Assembly (NCBI RefSeq): GCF_027498035.1
Contig: NZ_CP114978.1
Coordinates: 1,612,001-1,676,000 of the forward strand
Source of the DNA: Pseudoxanthomonas sp.
Lineage (GTDB): Bacteria; Pseudomonadota; Gammaproteobacteria; Xanthomonadales; Xanthomonadaceae
DNA: 64,000 bases
Direction: 5' to 3'
Position 1 is the stretch's first letter. The number at the start of each line of letters is the position of its first letter. Below are positions 37,393-46,349 of this stretch, piece after piece. Below the pieces are notes generated by a model. It had not been told where the DNA came from. It saw only the letters and a list, made by a program, of their open reading frames with translations, and made no database searches. The translations under genes were made by a program, and so were the position numbers.

Positions 37393-40300
37393 TCACTGCT
37401 CGATCCGGCGCTGCGCCACCGCACGTGCCATGCCGATGGCCTCGACCAGCATCTCGCCGGTGACCGGCTTGCGCAGGAACCCGTCGAACCCCGCCGCGCG
37501 CGTCTGTGCCTCGGCCTCGCCATCGGCGCGCGCGGTCACCGCCAACAGCGCGGCCTGGAAACCCTGCGCACGCAACTGGCGCGCCAACGACAGTCCATCC
37601 ATGCCCGGCAGGTCCAGGTCCAGCAGGGCGATGTCGAAGCCGCCCACCGCCACTTCGGTCAACGCCGCCAGGCCATGGCCCACCGCCTGCACGCGATGGC
37701 CACGTGCACGCAGCAGGCCGGTGATGACCTCGGCGATGGTGGCGTCGTCCTCGACCAGCAGGACCGACAACGGCAGGCTTTCATCCCGGGCCGGCACCAC
37801 CACCGTCGGCGTGCCGCGCGCGGCGGTCGGCAACGGCAGGTCCACCAGGAAGCGCGTGCCCTGGCCCGGCATGCTCTCCACGCTGATCCGCCCGCCCATG
37901 GCGCCAGCCAGTTCCTGGCTGATCGCCAGCCCCAGGCCGCTGCCGCCGTAGCGCGCGGCCGTGCGTGCGCCTTCGGCCTGCTCGAAGCGCTGGAACAGCC
38001 GCGCCACCTGCCCTGCGGCGATGCCCGGACCGCTGTCGCTGACGATCAGGCGCACGCCGCCGCCTTCCAGCGGCAACGCCTGCAGGCGCACCCAGCCCTG
38101 CTCGGTGAACTTGACCGCGTTGTTGAGCAGGTTGAGCAGGATCTGGCGCACCCGGACCGGGTCGCCACGCAACGCGACGGGCAGGCCCGCAGCCACATCG
38201 CTACTGAAGGCCAGGCCGCGCTTGCCGGCCATCGGCGCGGTCAACGCCACCACGCCGTCCAGCAGTTCGCGCAGGTCGAAATCCTGCTGGTCCAGCTCCA
38301 GCCGACCGGCTTCGATCCGGGCCAGGTCCAGCGCATCGTTGACCAGTCGCAACAGGTGCGTGCCCGCGTTCTGGATCGAACGCGTATAGCCATGCTGGCG
38401 CTCGTCCAGGTTGGTGGACAGCAGCAACTCGCTCATGCCCAGCACGCCGGTCATGGGGGTACGGACTTCGTGGCCCAGGGTCGCCAGGAAATGGGTCTTG
38501 GCACGCGAGGCTTGCTCGGCCACGGTGCGCTCGTGCTGCGCCATCTGCCAGGCAGTCCGTCGCCGCAATCGCAGGCGATACAGGTACAGCCCCCAGAAGA
38601 TCAACAGCAGCGACAGCCCGATCCAGCACACCAGCCCCCAGGGGCTGCGCCACCACGGCGGCAGCACCCGGAAGCGCAGCGTCTTCACCGACGACCACAC
38701 GCTGTCGCTGCTGCGGCCCTGGATTTCCAGCGTGTAGCGACCAGGCGGCAGGCGCGAGAACAGGCGCTCGCCGGTGGTCCCCACGTCCACCCAACCCGGG
38801 TCGTAGCCATTGAGACGGAACCGATAGCTGTTGTCGTCCGAACCGGAGAACGACAACAGGCGCGCCACGATGTGCAGGTCGCGGTCATTGCTGTCGACCT
38901 GCGGCTCGGCCACGTGGGTCAGGTCCAGGCCATCGTCACCACGGCGCACGCCGACGAATTCGATCTGCAGCGAAGGCTGCCGCTTCGAAGGAACCAGCTG
39001 ACCGGGATCGAACAGCACCAGGCCATCCGGTGTGGCGGCGCTGATCTGGCCGGTCGTGGCCTGGACCAGGGATAGTTCGCGGATGTCCGGATTGGGCAAG
39101 CCATCGCGCACGCCGTATTGGCGGACCGAACCAGTCACCGGGTCGGTCCGCGCAAGACCGCGCGACGAGCTGGTCCACACCACGCCCTGGTCATCGACCA
39201 CCAGACCCGTCGGTGCCGCCGCCGGGAAACCTTTTTCTTCGCCAATGGCCGCAAGCAGTTCCAGGCGCTGCCCATTCCAACCGTATCGCTCGATCCGTCC
39301 CATCCGCCCCACCCAGAGATGCTGCGCATCCGGGAACGCGAGCGAAAACGCCGCCGACGGGACGTCACCTGCAATGGCTTGGAACTGCTGGCTTGCCGGG
39401 TCCCAGGCCCGCACGCCGCGATCGCTCGCCAGCCACAGGCGACCGTCCGGCCCGCAGCGCGCGTCCTGGACGAAGGAATTCTTGGCCAGGTTGAGCCGCG
39501 GCGCGGCCAGCACATGCCCGTCCAGGTCACGCAGTTGCATGCCCGAAGCGCGCGAATACAACCAGAGCTGGTCGCCGCAGGCACGGATCAGGTCGGTACT
39601 GCCGGCCAGCATGGCATCGCGCGCGGCGCCAGAGACCCAGCGCCGCACCTGGTGGCTGGCCGGGTCGTAGCGCTGCAACGTATCGGCCAGGCCGATCCAC
39701 ACCCGGCCCGCGCGATCTTCGGCCATCGCCTGCGGCCACTGCACCGAATCGATCACGCGCAGGTGGTGCTGCACCTTGCCCGTGACCGGGTCCAGCCAGT
39801 CCAGCGCACTGCGCGTCCCTGCCAGCCACAGGCCGCCGCCCGTTGCCGGCGTGGAGACCAGCACGTAGGGGTTGTACATCGAAGCCGGATCACTGTCGTC
39901 ATTGGTCAGCACCGCGAACTGGCGCCAGTTCGCCGGCAGATGCCACAACCCGGCGTTGATGCTGGCAAACCACAGGCCACCATCGCGGTCTTCATACGCG
40001 GTGGCCCAGCTGGGCTTGACCATGCCCTTGGCCGACACGCTGTACAACGGCACGTTGTGGACGGCCCCTCCGGCCTGATACCCCAGGCCGGAAGCCGTAT
40101 CCAGCCAGTAGGTGCCGGCGTGGTCGCGCAGCAGCGTCTGCAGGACGGGGATGTTCGAACTCTGGCCCCACGGTTGCTTCACGTATTGCCCATCGGGCTT
40201 GCGCAACACCGCGCCACGCGTGGTGGCGATCCACAGGCTGCCGTCGGATTCGGGGCGCAACCGATTGACCAGCGGCGAAGGCAGCGCGTCGTCCGGAACG

Positions 40301-40914
40301 CGTTCGAAATCGCGACCGGTCCAACGCGCGACACCGGCACGCGTCGCCAGCCACAGACTGCCGTCGGAGGTGACCGCCATGTGCACGATTTCATTGCTCG
40401 GCAGGCTGCGCGGATCGCCCGGGACCGGCATGAAATGCTGGAAGCTGCCATCGGCCAGGCGCCGGGTCAGGCCACCGCCCTGGGTGCCGAACCACAGGCT
40501 GCCGTCGGCGGTCGCCTCGATGCACCAGATCGTATTGCTGGTCAGCTCCGGCGTGTTCTGGCGATTGTAGAAATGGAACATGCGCCGGTCGGCATCGAGC
40601 ACCGCAATGCCGGCGTTCTCGGTGCCGATCCACAGCCGGTTGTCCAGGTCCGAATGCAGGGACCAGATCAGGTTGTCGCGCAGGCCGTCTTCCATGCGCC
40701 AGATGCGGAAGCCGCGGCCGTCATAACGCGCCAGGCCATCGTGGGTCGCCATCCACAGATAGCCCAGCTTGTCCTCGGCGAAGGCATTGACGCGGCCGCT
40801 GGGCAGGCCGTCGCCGACACCCATCTGGCGCGGCTGGGGGGTGAGTGGCACCGCGGCCTGGGCCAGGCCGGCCCAGGCCAGCAGGCCACACAGGAAAAAT
40901 CGTCTTGCCCACAT
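37393..40914 (-). CDS. hybrid histidine kinase with periplasmic propeller (second of tandem pair)
   Basis: 1173 residues from the ATG at 40914; the following MWARRFFLCGLLAWAGLAQA is a signal peptide. The architecture equals that of the neighbour: Reg_prop propellers (LGYLWMATHDGLARYDG), Y_Y_Y domain (YRFRLNGYDPGWVDVG), one membrane helix, HisKA (His815), HATPase and a receiver (Asp1099). The kinase and receiver halves of the two proteins are nearly identical over long runs, while the propellers differ, as expected for a duplication with sensor divergence. No separate DNA-binding response regulator is encoded nearby, so the output partner is unknown. The frame extends far upstream of the chosen start without homology. 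Confidence 0.93.
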   Translation of the reverse strand: MWARRFFLCGLLAWAGLAQAAVPLTPQPRQMGVGDGLPSGRVNAFAEDKLGYLWMATHDGLARYDGRGFRIWRMEDGLRDNLIWSLHSDLDNRLWIGTENAGIAVLDADRRMFHFYNRQNTPELTSNTIWCIEATADGSLWFGTQGGGLTRRLADGSFQHFMPVPGDPRSLPSNEIVHMAVTSDGSLWLATRAGVARWTGRDFERVPDDALPSPLVNRLRPESDGSLWIATTRGAVLRKPDGQYVKQPWGQSSNIPVLQTLLRDHAGTYWLDTASGLGYQAGGAVHNVPLYSVSAKGMVKPSWATAYEDRDGGLWFASINAGLWHLPANWRQFAVLTNDDSDPASMYNPYVLVSTPATGGGLWLAGTRSALDWLDPVTGKVQHHLRVIDSVQWPQAMAEDRAGRVWIGLADTLQRYDPASHQVRRWVSGAARDAMLAGSTDLIRACGDQLWLYSRASGMQLRDLDGHVLAAPRLNLAKNSFVQDARCGPDGRLWLASDRGVRAWDPASQQFQAIAGDVPSAAFSLAFPDAQHLWVGRMGRIERYGWNGQRLELLAAIGEEKGFPAAAPTGLVVDDQGVVWTSSSRGLARTDPVTGSVRQYGVRDGLPNPDIRELSLVQATTGQISAATPDGLVLFDPGQLVPSKRQPSLQIEFVGVRRGDDGLDLTHVAEPQVDSNDRDLHIVARLLSFSGSDDNSYRFRLNGYDPGWVDVGTTGERLFSRLPPGRYTLEIQGRSSDSVWSSVKTLRFRVLPPWWRSPWGLVCWIGLSLLLIFWGLYLYRLRLRRRTAWQMAQHERTVAEQASRAKTHFLATLGHEVRTPMTGVLGMSELLLSTNLDERQHGYTRSIQNAGTHLLRLVNDALDLARIEAGRLELDQQDFDLRELLDGVVALTAPMAGKRGLAFSSDVAAGLPVALRGDPVRVRQILLNLLNNAVKFTEQGWVRLQALPLEGGGVRLIVSDSGPGIAAGQVARLFQRFEQAEGARTAARYGGSGLGLAISQELAGAMGGRISVESMPGQGTRFLVDLPLPTAARGTPTVVVPARDESLPLSVLLVEDDATIAEVITGLLRARGHRVQAVGHGLAALTEVAVGGFDIALLDLDLPGMDGLSLARQLRAQGFQAALLAVTARADGEAEAQTRAAGFDGFLRKPVTGEMLVEAIGMARAVAQRRIEQ

Positions 40915-41136
40915 CCGCTGGTTGCCCCCATGGCGTTGTCGCGTCTTGCCGCGTGGGCCTTGCCGGATGGGCCGCCTGCGTACGCACGCCATCGTGCAAG
41001 CAAGCGCGGAGGCTGGCAACCATCGCAATGGCAGGACAAACACGGCATTGCGGCGCATGTCATTCCACGCGCCCGCAATGGATTGTTCCTGGCAGGCACA
41101 ACGTTCTGCGCCAGGCAGGTGTCTAGAATCCCAGCC
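40915..41136. promoter_or_regulatory. divergent spacer with probable yceI promoter
   Basis: 222 bases between the second hybrid kinase and yceI. A TAGAAT hexamer at 41124-41129 lies seven bases before the yceI ATG, with no ribosome-binding site between them. No terminator or other gene is visible. Confidence 0.45.
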
Positions 41137-41868
41137 ATGACAATGCCACGCCGCCACAGGCGCCTTCCCTCTTCCGCCTGGCTGCTGGCCGGCCTGCTGG
41201 CGACTGCAGGTGCCGCCGCGACGCCGAAGACCTACCAGCTGGACCCCGTGCACACCCGGGTGCTGTTCGCCATTTCCCATGCGGGCTTCTCGCAGGCGAT
41301 GGGCACGGTGTCGGGCAGCACCGGGCTGCTGCAGTTCGACCCGGACGACTGGAGCCAGGCCCGGGTGGAAGTCAGCGTGCCGCTGGAGCGTGCCGACCTG
41401 GGCGATGCGGCCTGGAACAAGGCCGTGGCCGCCGGCAACCTGCTGGATATCAAGGACCACCCGCAGGCGAGCTTCGTCTCCACCCGCGTGGTGGGCACCG
41501 ATGCCACGCATGCCGAAGTAACCGGCAACCTGACCCTGCATGGCGTCACCCGCGAAGTGACCCTGGCGGTGACCTTCAACCAGCTCAAGCGTCATCCGCT
41601 GCCGCCGTTCCGGCGCACGGCCGGGTTTTCGGCCACCGCCACGATCAGCCGCGCCGATTTCGGCATCACCGCATGGAAATCGGTGATCGGCGATGCGGTG
41701 CAGCTGACCATCCAGGCCGAGGCCACCCGCTCGGGCAAGGATTTCGACGACCAGCCGGACCAGGACCCGGACAACGCCACGCCGCAGGAACCTGTGCCGC
41801 CCGACGCGGTCGCACCCTCACCCGCCAACGACGCTCCCCAGCCAACGCCACAGGACCCCACCCCATGA
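41137..41868 (+). CDS. YceI family protein with Pro/Asp-rich tail
   Basis: 243 residues. A signal peptide (to about residue 28, ending GAAATPK) precedes a YceI lipocalin-like domain: YQLDPVHTRVLFAISHAGFS, the VSVPLERADLGDAAWNKAV strand and FSATATISRADFGITAWK. YceI-type proteins bind isoprenoid or polyene lipids in the periplasm. The last 40 residues are a low-complexity Asp/Pro/Gln tail of unknown role. The stop overlaps the cytochrome b561 start in an ATGA, so the two are coupled. Confidence 0.92.
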   Translation: MTMPRRHRRLPSSAWLLAGLLATAGAAATPKTYQLDPVHTRVLFAISHAGFSQAMGTVSGSTGLLQFDPDDWSQARVEVSVPLERADLGDAAWNKAVAAGNLLDIKDHPQASFVSTRVVGTDATHAEVTGNLTLHGVTREVTLAVTFNQLKRHPLPPFRRTAGFSATATISRADFGITAWKSVIGDAVQLTIQAEATRSGKDFDDQPDQDPDNATPQEPVPPDAVAPSPANDAPQPTPQDPTP

Positions 41869-42452
41869 CCCGACCGAACGCCGAACGCTGGGGCGCCGTC
41901 AGCCAATCGCTGCACTGGCTCATCGTGCTGCTGATCTTCGTCCTGGCCGTGGTCGGGCTGACCATGGGCGAGCTGCCCAAGACGCCGAAGTATTTCTGGG
42001 TCTACACCGCCCACAAATCGGTCGGCATCACGGTGCTGGTGCTGGTGGTCGCGCGCCTGGCCTGGCGCCTGTATGCCGGCGCGCCCCGGCCGGTACCGGA
42101 CACGCCAGGCTGGCAGCACACCATCGCCAGCCTCACCCACCTGCTGCTGTACGGGATCATGTTCGCCATGCCGCTGTCGGGCTGGCTGTACGACTCGGCC
42201 AGCGGGCTGCGACCGTTCAAGTTCTTCGGGCTGTTCAACATGCCCAAGCTGGTCGCGCCCGACGAAGCGATCCGCGCCGTCGCCCACGGCATCCACGCCT
42301 GGGGCCTGTACGTGCTGATCGTGCTGGTGGCGATGCATGCCGGCGCCGCGTTCTACCACCATTTTTTCCAGGGCGACGCCACGCTTGCCCGCATGCTGCC
42401 GCGCGGCTGGTTGCGCGCGCCGACTTCCGCTCCGCAACCCAGGGATTCCTGA
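41865..42452 (+). CDS. cytochrome b561-type membrane protein
   Basis: 195 residues with four hydrophobic helices, consistent with the diheme b561 family. Candidate haem-binding His residues occur in SLHWLIVLL, YTAHKSVG, SLTHLLLYG and IHAWGLYVL. These proteins pass electrons from the quinone pool across the inner membrane. Being sandwiched between two yceI genes is a recurrent arrangement; the partner YceI may bind quinone or isoprenoid. Confidence 0.9.
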   Translation: MTRPNAERWGAVSQSLHWLIVLLIFVLAVVGLTMGELPKTPKYFWVYTAHKSVGITVLVLVVARLAWRLYAGAPRPVPDTPGWQHTIASLTHLLLYGIMFAMPLSGWLYDSASGLRPFKFFGLFNMPKLVAPDEAIRAVAHGIHAWGLYVLIVLVAMHAGAAFYHHFFQGDATLARMLPRGWLRAPTSAPQPRDS

Positions 42453-42453
42453 C

Positions 42454-43023
42454 ATGTCCAGCAAGTTCCTCTCCCCCGCCCTCACCGCCGCCGCACTGGT
42501 GGCGATGTTCTCCACCGCCGTGGCCAAGGCCGCCGACTACGTGCAGGCGCCCGGTTCGACGCTGGTGTTCGCCACCAGTTACGACGGCGAAACCTTCACC
42601 GGCAAGTTCGGCAAGTTCGACACCAAGGTCAGCTTCGATCCGGCCCATCCCGAACTCGGCACGCTGGAGGTGACCATCGGCCTGACCGGCACCAACACCG
42701 GCAACGGAGATCGCGACTCGACCCTGGCCGGTGCGGATTTCTTCAACGTGGGCAAGTTCGCCCAGGCCACCTATACCGCCAAGGGCTTCAAGTCGCTGGG
42801 CGGTGACCGCTACAGCGCCGACGGCACGCTGACCCTGCGCGGCGTGTCCAGGCCGGTCACGCTCACCTTCGTGTGGACGCCGGGAGCGCAGCCGACGCTG
42901 GCCGGCAAGGCGACGGTCAAGCGCCTGGACTTCGGCGTTGGTGGCGGCGACTGGAAGGACACCAGCACCATCCCCGATGCCGTCGCAGTCAGCACCAAGG
43001 TCGTACTGAAGCCGGTCAACTGA
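42454..43023 (+). CDS. YceI family protein, second copy
   Basis: 189 residues with a signal peptide (MSSKFLSPALTAAALVAMFS, cleavage likely after AKA). The domain contains SYDGETFTGKFGKFDTKVSF, LAGADFFNVGKFAQATYTAK and LRGVSRPVTLTFVW. It starts one base after the b561 stop. It is the end of the operon; a strong terminator follows 28 bases later. Confidence 0.92.
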   Translation: MSSKFLSPALTAAALVAMFSTAVAKAADYVQAPGSTLVFATSYDGETFTGKFGKFDTKVSFDPAHPELGTLEVTIGLTGTNTGNGDRDSTLAGADFFNVGKFAQATYTAKGFKSLGGDRYSADGTLTLRGVSRPVTLTFVWTPGAQPTLAGKATVKRLDFGVGGGDWKDTSTIPDAVAVSTKVVLKPVN

Positions 43024-43051
43024 GCAGGCAAAGCAGTCACGACGCACACGA

Positions 43052-43074
43052 CGCCGGGCACTGCCCGGCGTTTT
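43052..43074 (+). terminator. intrinsic terminator of the yceI-b561-yceI operon
   Basis: Stem CGCCGGGC-ACT-GCCCGGCG (43052-43070) followed by TTTT. A textbook rho-independent terminator. Confidence 0.9.
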
Positions 43075-43185
43075 GCCGTGTGGGCCGTGCAACGGTGCCG
43101 TTGGGGAGAATGACTTCCGGTCCATGCGCGCTTGTCCGCAACGCGGCGATGCTCGTGCTTCTCCCATGGAACAAGGATCTTCTGC

Positions 43186-43644
43186 ATGCGCCTGCCAACC
43201 CTGCTGGCTGCCATCCCGATCGCCGTGCTGTTGTTCGTCAGCCCGGACGGCCACGCCGCCGCCATCGCCAGCACGCCGCAGGCAGCGGTGCAGCAGTACG
43301 TGCAGGCCGAATCGAAGTTCGATCTGGATGCGCTGAAGGCCGTGCTGGATCCACAGTTCATCGAGATCAGTCCGTTGGGCCAGGTCGACGACCACGCCGC
43401 GGTGCTGTCGTTCTATGCGCCGGAGAAAAAGATGGACGGCCCGTCGGTGCAGCTGGCGCAGACCGTGGTGCACGACCACGGCGACACGGCCGTCGTCAGC
43501 GCCCAGCTCAGCTACGCCATGCAAGGCCACGCCATGACGCTCACCCTCGGCGCGGTGGCGCGCAAGACGCCACAGGGCTGGCAGCTGCTGTCGGCCCAGT
43601 ACACGCCAGTGCGCGAGAACCGCAATCCCGCCGCCGCGCCGTAA
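43186..43644 (+). CDS. exported NTF2/SnoaL-like protein
   Basis: 152 residues. A signal peptide (MRLPTLLAAIPIAVLLFVSPDGHAA) precedes an alpha+beta cone fold of the nuclear transport factor 2 type: AVQQYVQAESKFDLDALKAV, FIEISPLGQVDD and a C-terminal strand WQLLSAQYTPVR. Family members include hydrolases, isomerases and plain binding proteins; no catalytic residue stands out. An AAGGA ribosome-binding site is suitably placed. Confidence 0.75.
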   Translation: MRLPTLLAAIPIAVLLFVSPDGHAAAIASTPQAAVQQYVQAESKFDLDALKAVLDPQFIEISPLGQVDDHAAVLSFYAPEKKMDGPSVQLAQTVVHDHGDTAVVSAQLSYAMQGHAMTLTLGAVARKTPQGWQLLSAQYTPVRENRNPAAAP

Positions 43645-43648
43645 CGCT

Positions 43649-43879
43649 TCAACCCGCCATGAAGGCCTGCACCCGCGCACTGTCGAACGGCCAGTCCAGT
43701 TCCCGCGCGTCGCACGCATCGCGCAGCACCGGCACGCGCAGGCCGTAGCGCGCCTCCAGCCCGGCATCGTCATCGATGTAGACGCTGTCGAACTCCGGCA
43801 GCCGCGCGGCGGCCAGGATCTCCAGCGCCAGGTCGCACAGGTGGCAGTCATCGCGCTGGTAAAGCAGGTAGGTGGACAT
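43649..43879 (-). CDS. glutaredoxin-like (DUF836-type) thiol protein
   Basis: 76 residues with the redox motif CHLC near the N-terminus (RDDCHLCDLALEIL) and the cis-proline-side VPVLRDA, that is a short thioredoxin-fold protein. It is convergent with the NTF2-like gene, four bases apart. Target unknown. Confidence 0.85.
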   Translation of the reverse strand: MSTYLLYQRDDCHLCDLALEILAAARLPEFDSVYIDDDAGLEARYGLRVPVLRDACDARELDWPFDSARVQAFMAG

Positions 43880-43981
43880 CGGCAGGCATGCGAGGGAAGA
43901 GTTGCAGTGGTAACCCAGGCCGGGCTGCGGCGTCGAGTCCGCCCGGCTGCCGTCGCCGTCCTGTGAGGGCGAATGCAATGA

Positions 43982-44056
43982 AAAATCGAAATTAAAGCGA
44001 AGGATCGGCGCCTACAATGCGCCAACCCGCCCTTCCCTGAAAATAATTTCGATTTT
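43982..44056. promoter_or_regulatory. paired inverted arms around the GntR-gene promoter
   Basis: Perfect 13-bp inverted arms AAAATCGAAATTA (43982-43994) and TAATTTCGATTTT (44044-44056), 49 bases apart. A -10 like TACAAT at 44013-44018 lies between them. The right arm ends immediately before the ATG of the regulator, where a ribosome-binding site would be. The local AT-richness contrasts with the surroundings. The regulator itself is the obvious candidate to bind. Confidence 0.7.
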
Positions 44057-44782
44057 ATGGACGTCGCCGTCGCCGGCACGCTTGCCAGCCGCATCCACCA
44101 GCAACTGCGCCACGACATCGTGCGCGGGCGGCTGAAGGCCGCGGGCAAGCTCAAGCTGTCCGAGCTGCAGCAGCATTACCAGATCGGCCTGGCCCCCTTG
44201 CGCGAAGCGCTGGCGCGGCTGTGCGGCGAGCAGTTGGTGGTCAGTGCCGACCAGCGCGGCTTCTGGGTCGCGCCGCTGTCGCTGCAGGAACTGGACGACA
44301 TCGCCAAGGTCCGCGTACTGGTGGTCAACGAGGCGATGAACGACTCCATCGTCCACGGCGACGCCGCGTGGGAAGCCGACGTCCGCCAGTCACTGGATGC
44401 ACTGGCCGCGATCGAGCGCGACCTGTCCGGCAGCAGCACCCAACCGCCGGCCGACGTGCTGGACGAACTGGAAGCGCGCAACTTCCGCTTCCATCGTGCG
44501 CTGCTCGGCGCCTGCCGCTCGCCATGGCTGCTGCGCCTGCAGGACATGTTCTACCACCAGGCCGAACGCTACCGGTACGCCGCCCTGCCGCGCTCGCGCG
44601 ACAAGCGCTTCTCGCTGGACGAACACCTGGCCATCGCCGATGCCGCGCTCCAGCGCAACGTGATCAAGGCCTGCCGCCTGCACGACGAACACATGGCGCG
44701 CACCCACGACAGCGTGCGCGCGGCGCTGGCGCAGCACCTGCAGACCGACGCCGTCGCACCCAGCGCACGCGCGCGACGCTGA
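44057..44782 (+). CDS. GntR-family regulator with FCD domain
   Basis: 241 residues. An N-terminal winged helix (IHQQLRHDIVRGRLKAAGKL, LAPLREALARLC) and an all-helical FCD ligand-binding domain with the metal-binding Asp/His pattern (NFRFHRALLGAC, DEHLAIADAAL) place it in the FadR/CsiR branch. Its gene precedes sdaA by 51 bases on the same strand, suggesting control of serine catabolism, but the inducer is unknown. No ribosome-binding site precedes the ATG. Confidence 0.9.
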   Translation: MDVAVAGTLASRIHQQLRHDIVRGRLKAAGKLKLSELQQHYQIGLAPLREALARLCGEQLVVSADQRGFWVAPLSLQELDDIAKVRVLVVNEAMNDSIVHGDAAWEADVRQSLDALAAIERDLSGSSTQPPADVLDELEARNFRFHRALLGACRSPWLLRLQDMFYHQAERYRYAALPRSRDKRFSLDEHLAIADAALQRNVIKACRLHDEHMARTHDSVRAALAQHLQTDAVAPSARARR

Positions 44783-44833
44783 CCGCGCCTCAGCCCCCTT
44801 CTTCCAACGCAGTTCTCTTCCGGATTTCCCAAC

Positions 44834-46216
44834 GTGGCCGTCAGCACTTTCGACCTGTTCAAGATCGGCATCGGGCCGAGTTCCTCGCATACCGTCGGGC
44901 CGATGCGCGCTGCGGCGCGCTTCGTCTCGCGCTGGCTGACCCAGGCCGATCGGCTGCAGGACGTAACCCGCATCCGCGCCGAAGTGTTCGGCTCGCTGGC
45001 GCTGACCGGCCGTGGCCACGGCACCGACAAGGCCGTGCTGATGGGCCTGGAAGGCCACCTGCCCAACCTGATCGACCCGGACGTCATCCCGGCCACGCTG
45101 GAGCGCATCCGCAGCGAACACCGCATCGCCCTCGGCGGCACGCACGTGATCGCCTTCGAGGAAAAACGCGACCTGCTGTTGAACAAGCGCCAGAAGCTGC
45201 CCTTCCACACCAATGGCATGCGCTTCACCGCATTCGATGCGGCCGACAACGTGATCGCCACGCGCGATTACTACTCGGTCGGCGGCGGTTTCGTGGTCAA
45301 TGCCGACGAGGCCGCCGACGACCGCATCGTCGCCGACGAAACGCCGCTGCCGTATCCGTTCAACAGCGGCGACGAATTGATCGCGCGCAGCGCCGAAAGC
45401 GGCCTGTCGATCGCCCAGCTGATGTTCGAGAACGAAAAATCCTGGCGCAGCGAGGACCAGATCCGCGAAGGCCTGCGCGAGATCTGGAACGCCATGCAGT
45501 CCTGCGTGGCGCGTGGCATCCGCCAGGAAGGCACCCTGCCCGGCGGCCTGCATGTCTCGCGCCGCGCCCCGGCGCTGTACCGCGAGTTGTCGACCAAGCC
45601 CGAAGCGGCGATGCGCGACCCGCTGACCACGCTGGACTGGGTGAACCTGTACGCGCTGGCGGTCAACGAGGAAAACGCCGCCGGCGGTCGCGTGGTCACC
45701 GCCCCCACCAATGGCGCGGCCGGGATCATCCCCTCGGTGCTGCATTACTTCGACCGGTTCTGCCCGGGCGCCAATGAGCAGCGCGTGTTCGACTTCCTGC
45801 TGACCGCCGCGGCGGTGGGCATCCTGTACAAGGAAAACGCCAGCATCTCCGGCGCCGAAGTCGGCTGCCAGGGCGAGGTCGGCGTGGCCTGTTCGATGGC
45901 CGCCGCCGGCCTGACCGCCGCGCTCGGTGGCAACACCAGCCAGATCGAGAATGCCGCCGAGATCGGCATGGAGCACAACCTGGGCCTGACCTGCGACCCG
46001 ATCGGCGGCCTGGTCCAGATCCCCTGCATCGAGCGCAATGCGATGGGCTCGGTGAAAGCCATCAACGCCAGCCGCATGGCCATGCGCGGCGACGGCAAGC
46101 ACAAGGTCAGCCTGGACAAGGTGATCCGCACCATGCGCGATACCGGCCGCGACATGCGCGATAAGTACAAGGAAACCAGTCGCGGCGGGCTGGCGGTGAA
46201 CGTCATCGAGTGTTGA
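44834..46216 (+). CDS. sdaA: L-serine ammonia-lyase (L-serine dehydratase)
   Basis: 460 residues from a GTG start at 44834. SdaA converts L-serine to pyruvate and ammonia with a labile [4Fe-4S] cluster. Single-chain type: the beta part ([20 protein letters not shown]) precedes the alpha part with [14 protein letters not shown] and the cysteines of [22 protein letters not shown] and [10 protein letters not shown]. Length and order match E. coli SdaA. The likely regulator is the GntR/FCD gene upstream. Confidence 0.96.
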   Translation: MAVSTFDLFKIGIGPSSSHTVGPMRAAARFVSRWLTQADRLQDVTRIRAEVFGSLALTGRGHGTDKAVLMGLEGHLPNLIDPDVIPATLERIRSEHRIALGGTHVIAFEEKRDLLLNKRQKLPFHTNGMRFTAFDAADNVIATRDYYSVGGGFVVNADEAADDRIVADETPLPYPFNSGDELIARSAESGLSIAQLMFENEKSWRSEDQIREGLREIWNAMQSCVARGIRQEGTLPGGLHVSRRAPALYRELSTKPEAAMRDPLTTLDWVNLYALAVNEENAAGGRVVTAPTNGAAGIIPSVLHYFDRFCPGANEQRVFDFLLTAAAVGILYKENASISGAEVGCQGEVGVACSMAAAGLTAALGGNTSQIENAAEIGMEHNLGLTCDPIGGLVQIPCIERNAMGSVKAINASRMAMRGDGKHKVSLDKVIRTMRDTGRDMRDKYKETSRGGLAVNVIEC

Positions 46217-46349
46217 GCACGCCCTGGCCTGCCATCGCGCGGCCCCGACCCGATCCGCGGGCTGGCCGTGCGCATCAGCGGCTGCCGCCTGGTGGGTTGC
46301 CATCGACTGCTATCGTGGCGCCACCGTCCATCGCGCAGGAAGCCCAACG

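Noticed and set aside
44390..46303. A 637-codon minus-strand open frame opposite the GntR gene and sdaA
   Set aside because: Shadow of two genes with intact catalytic motifs; no recognisable protein sequence.
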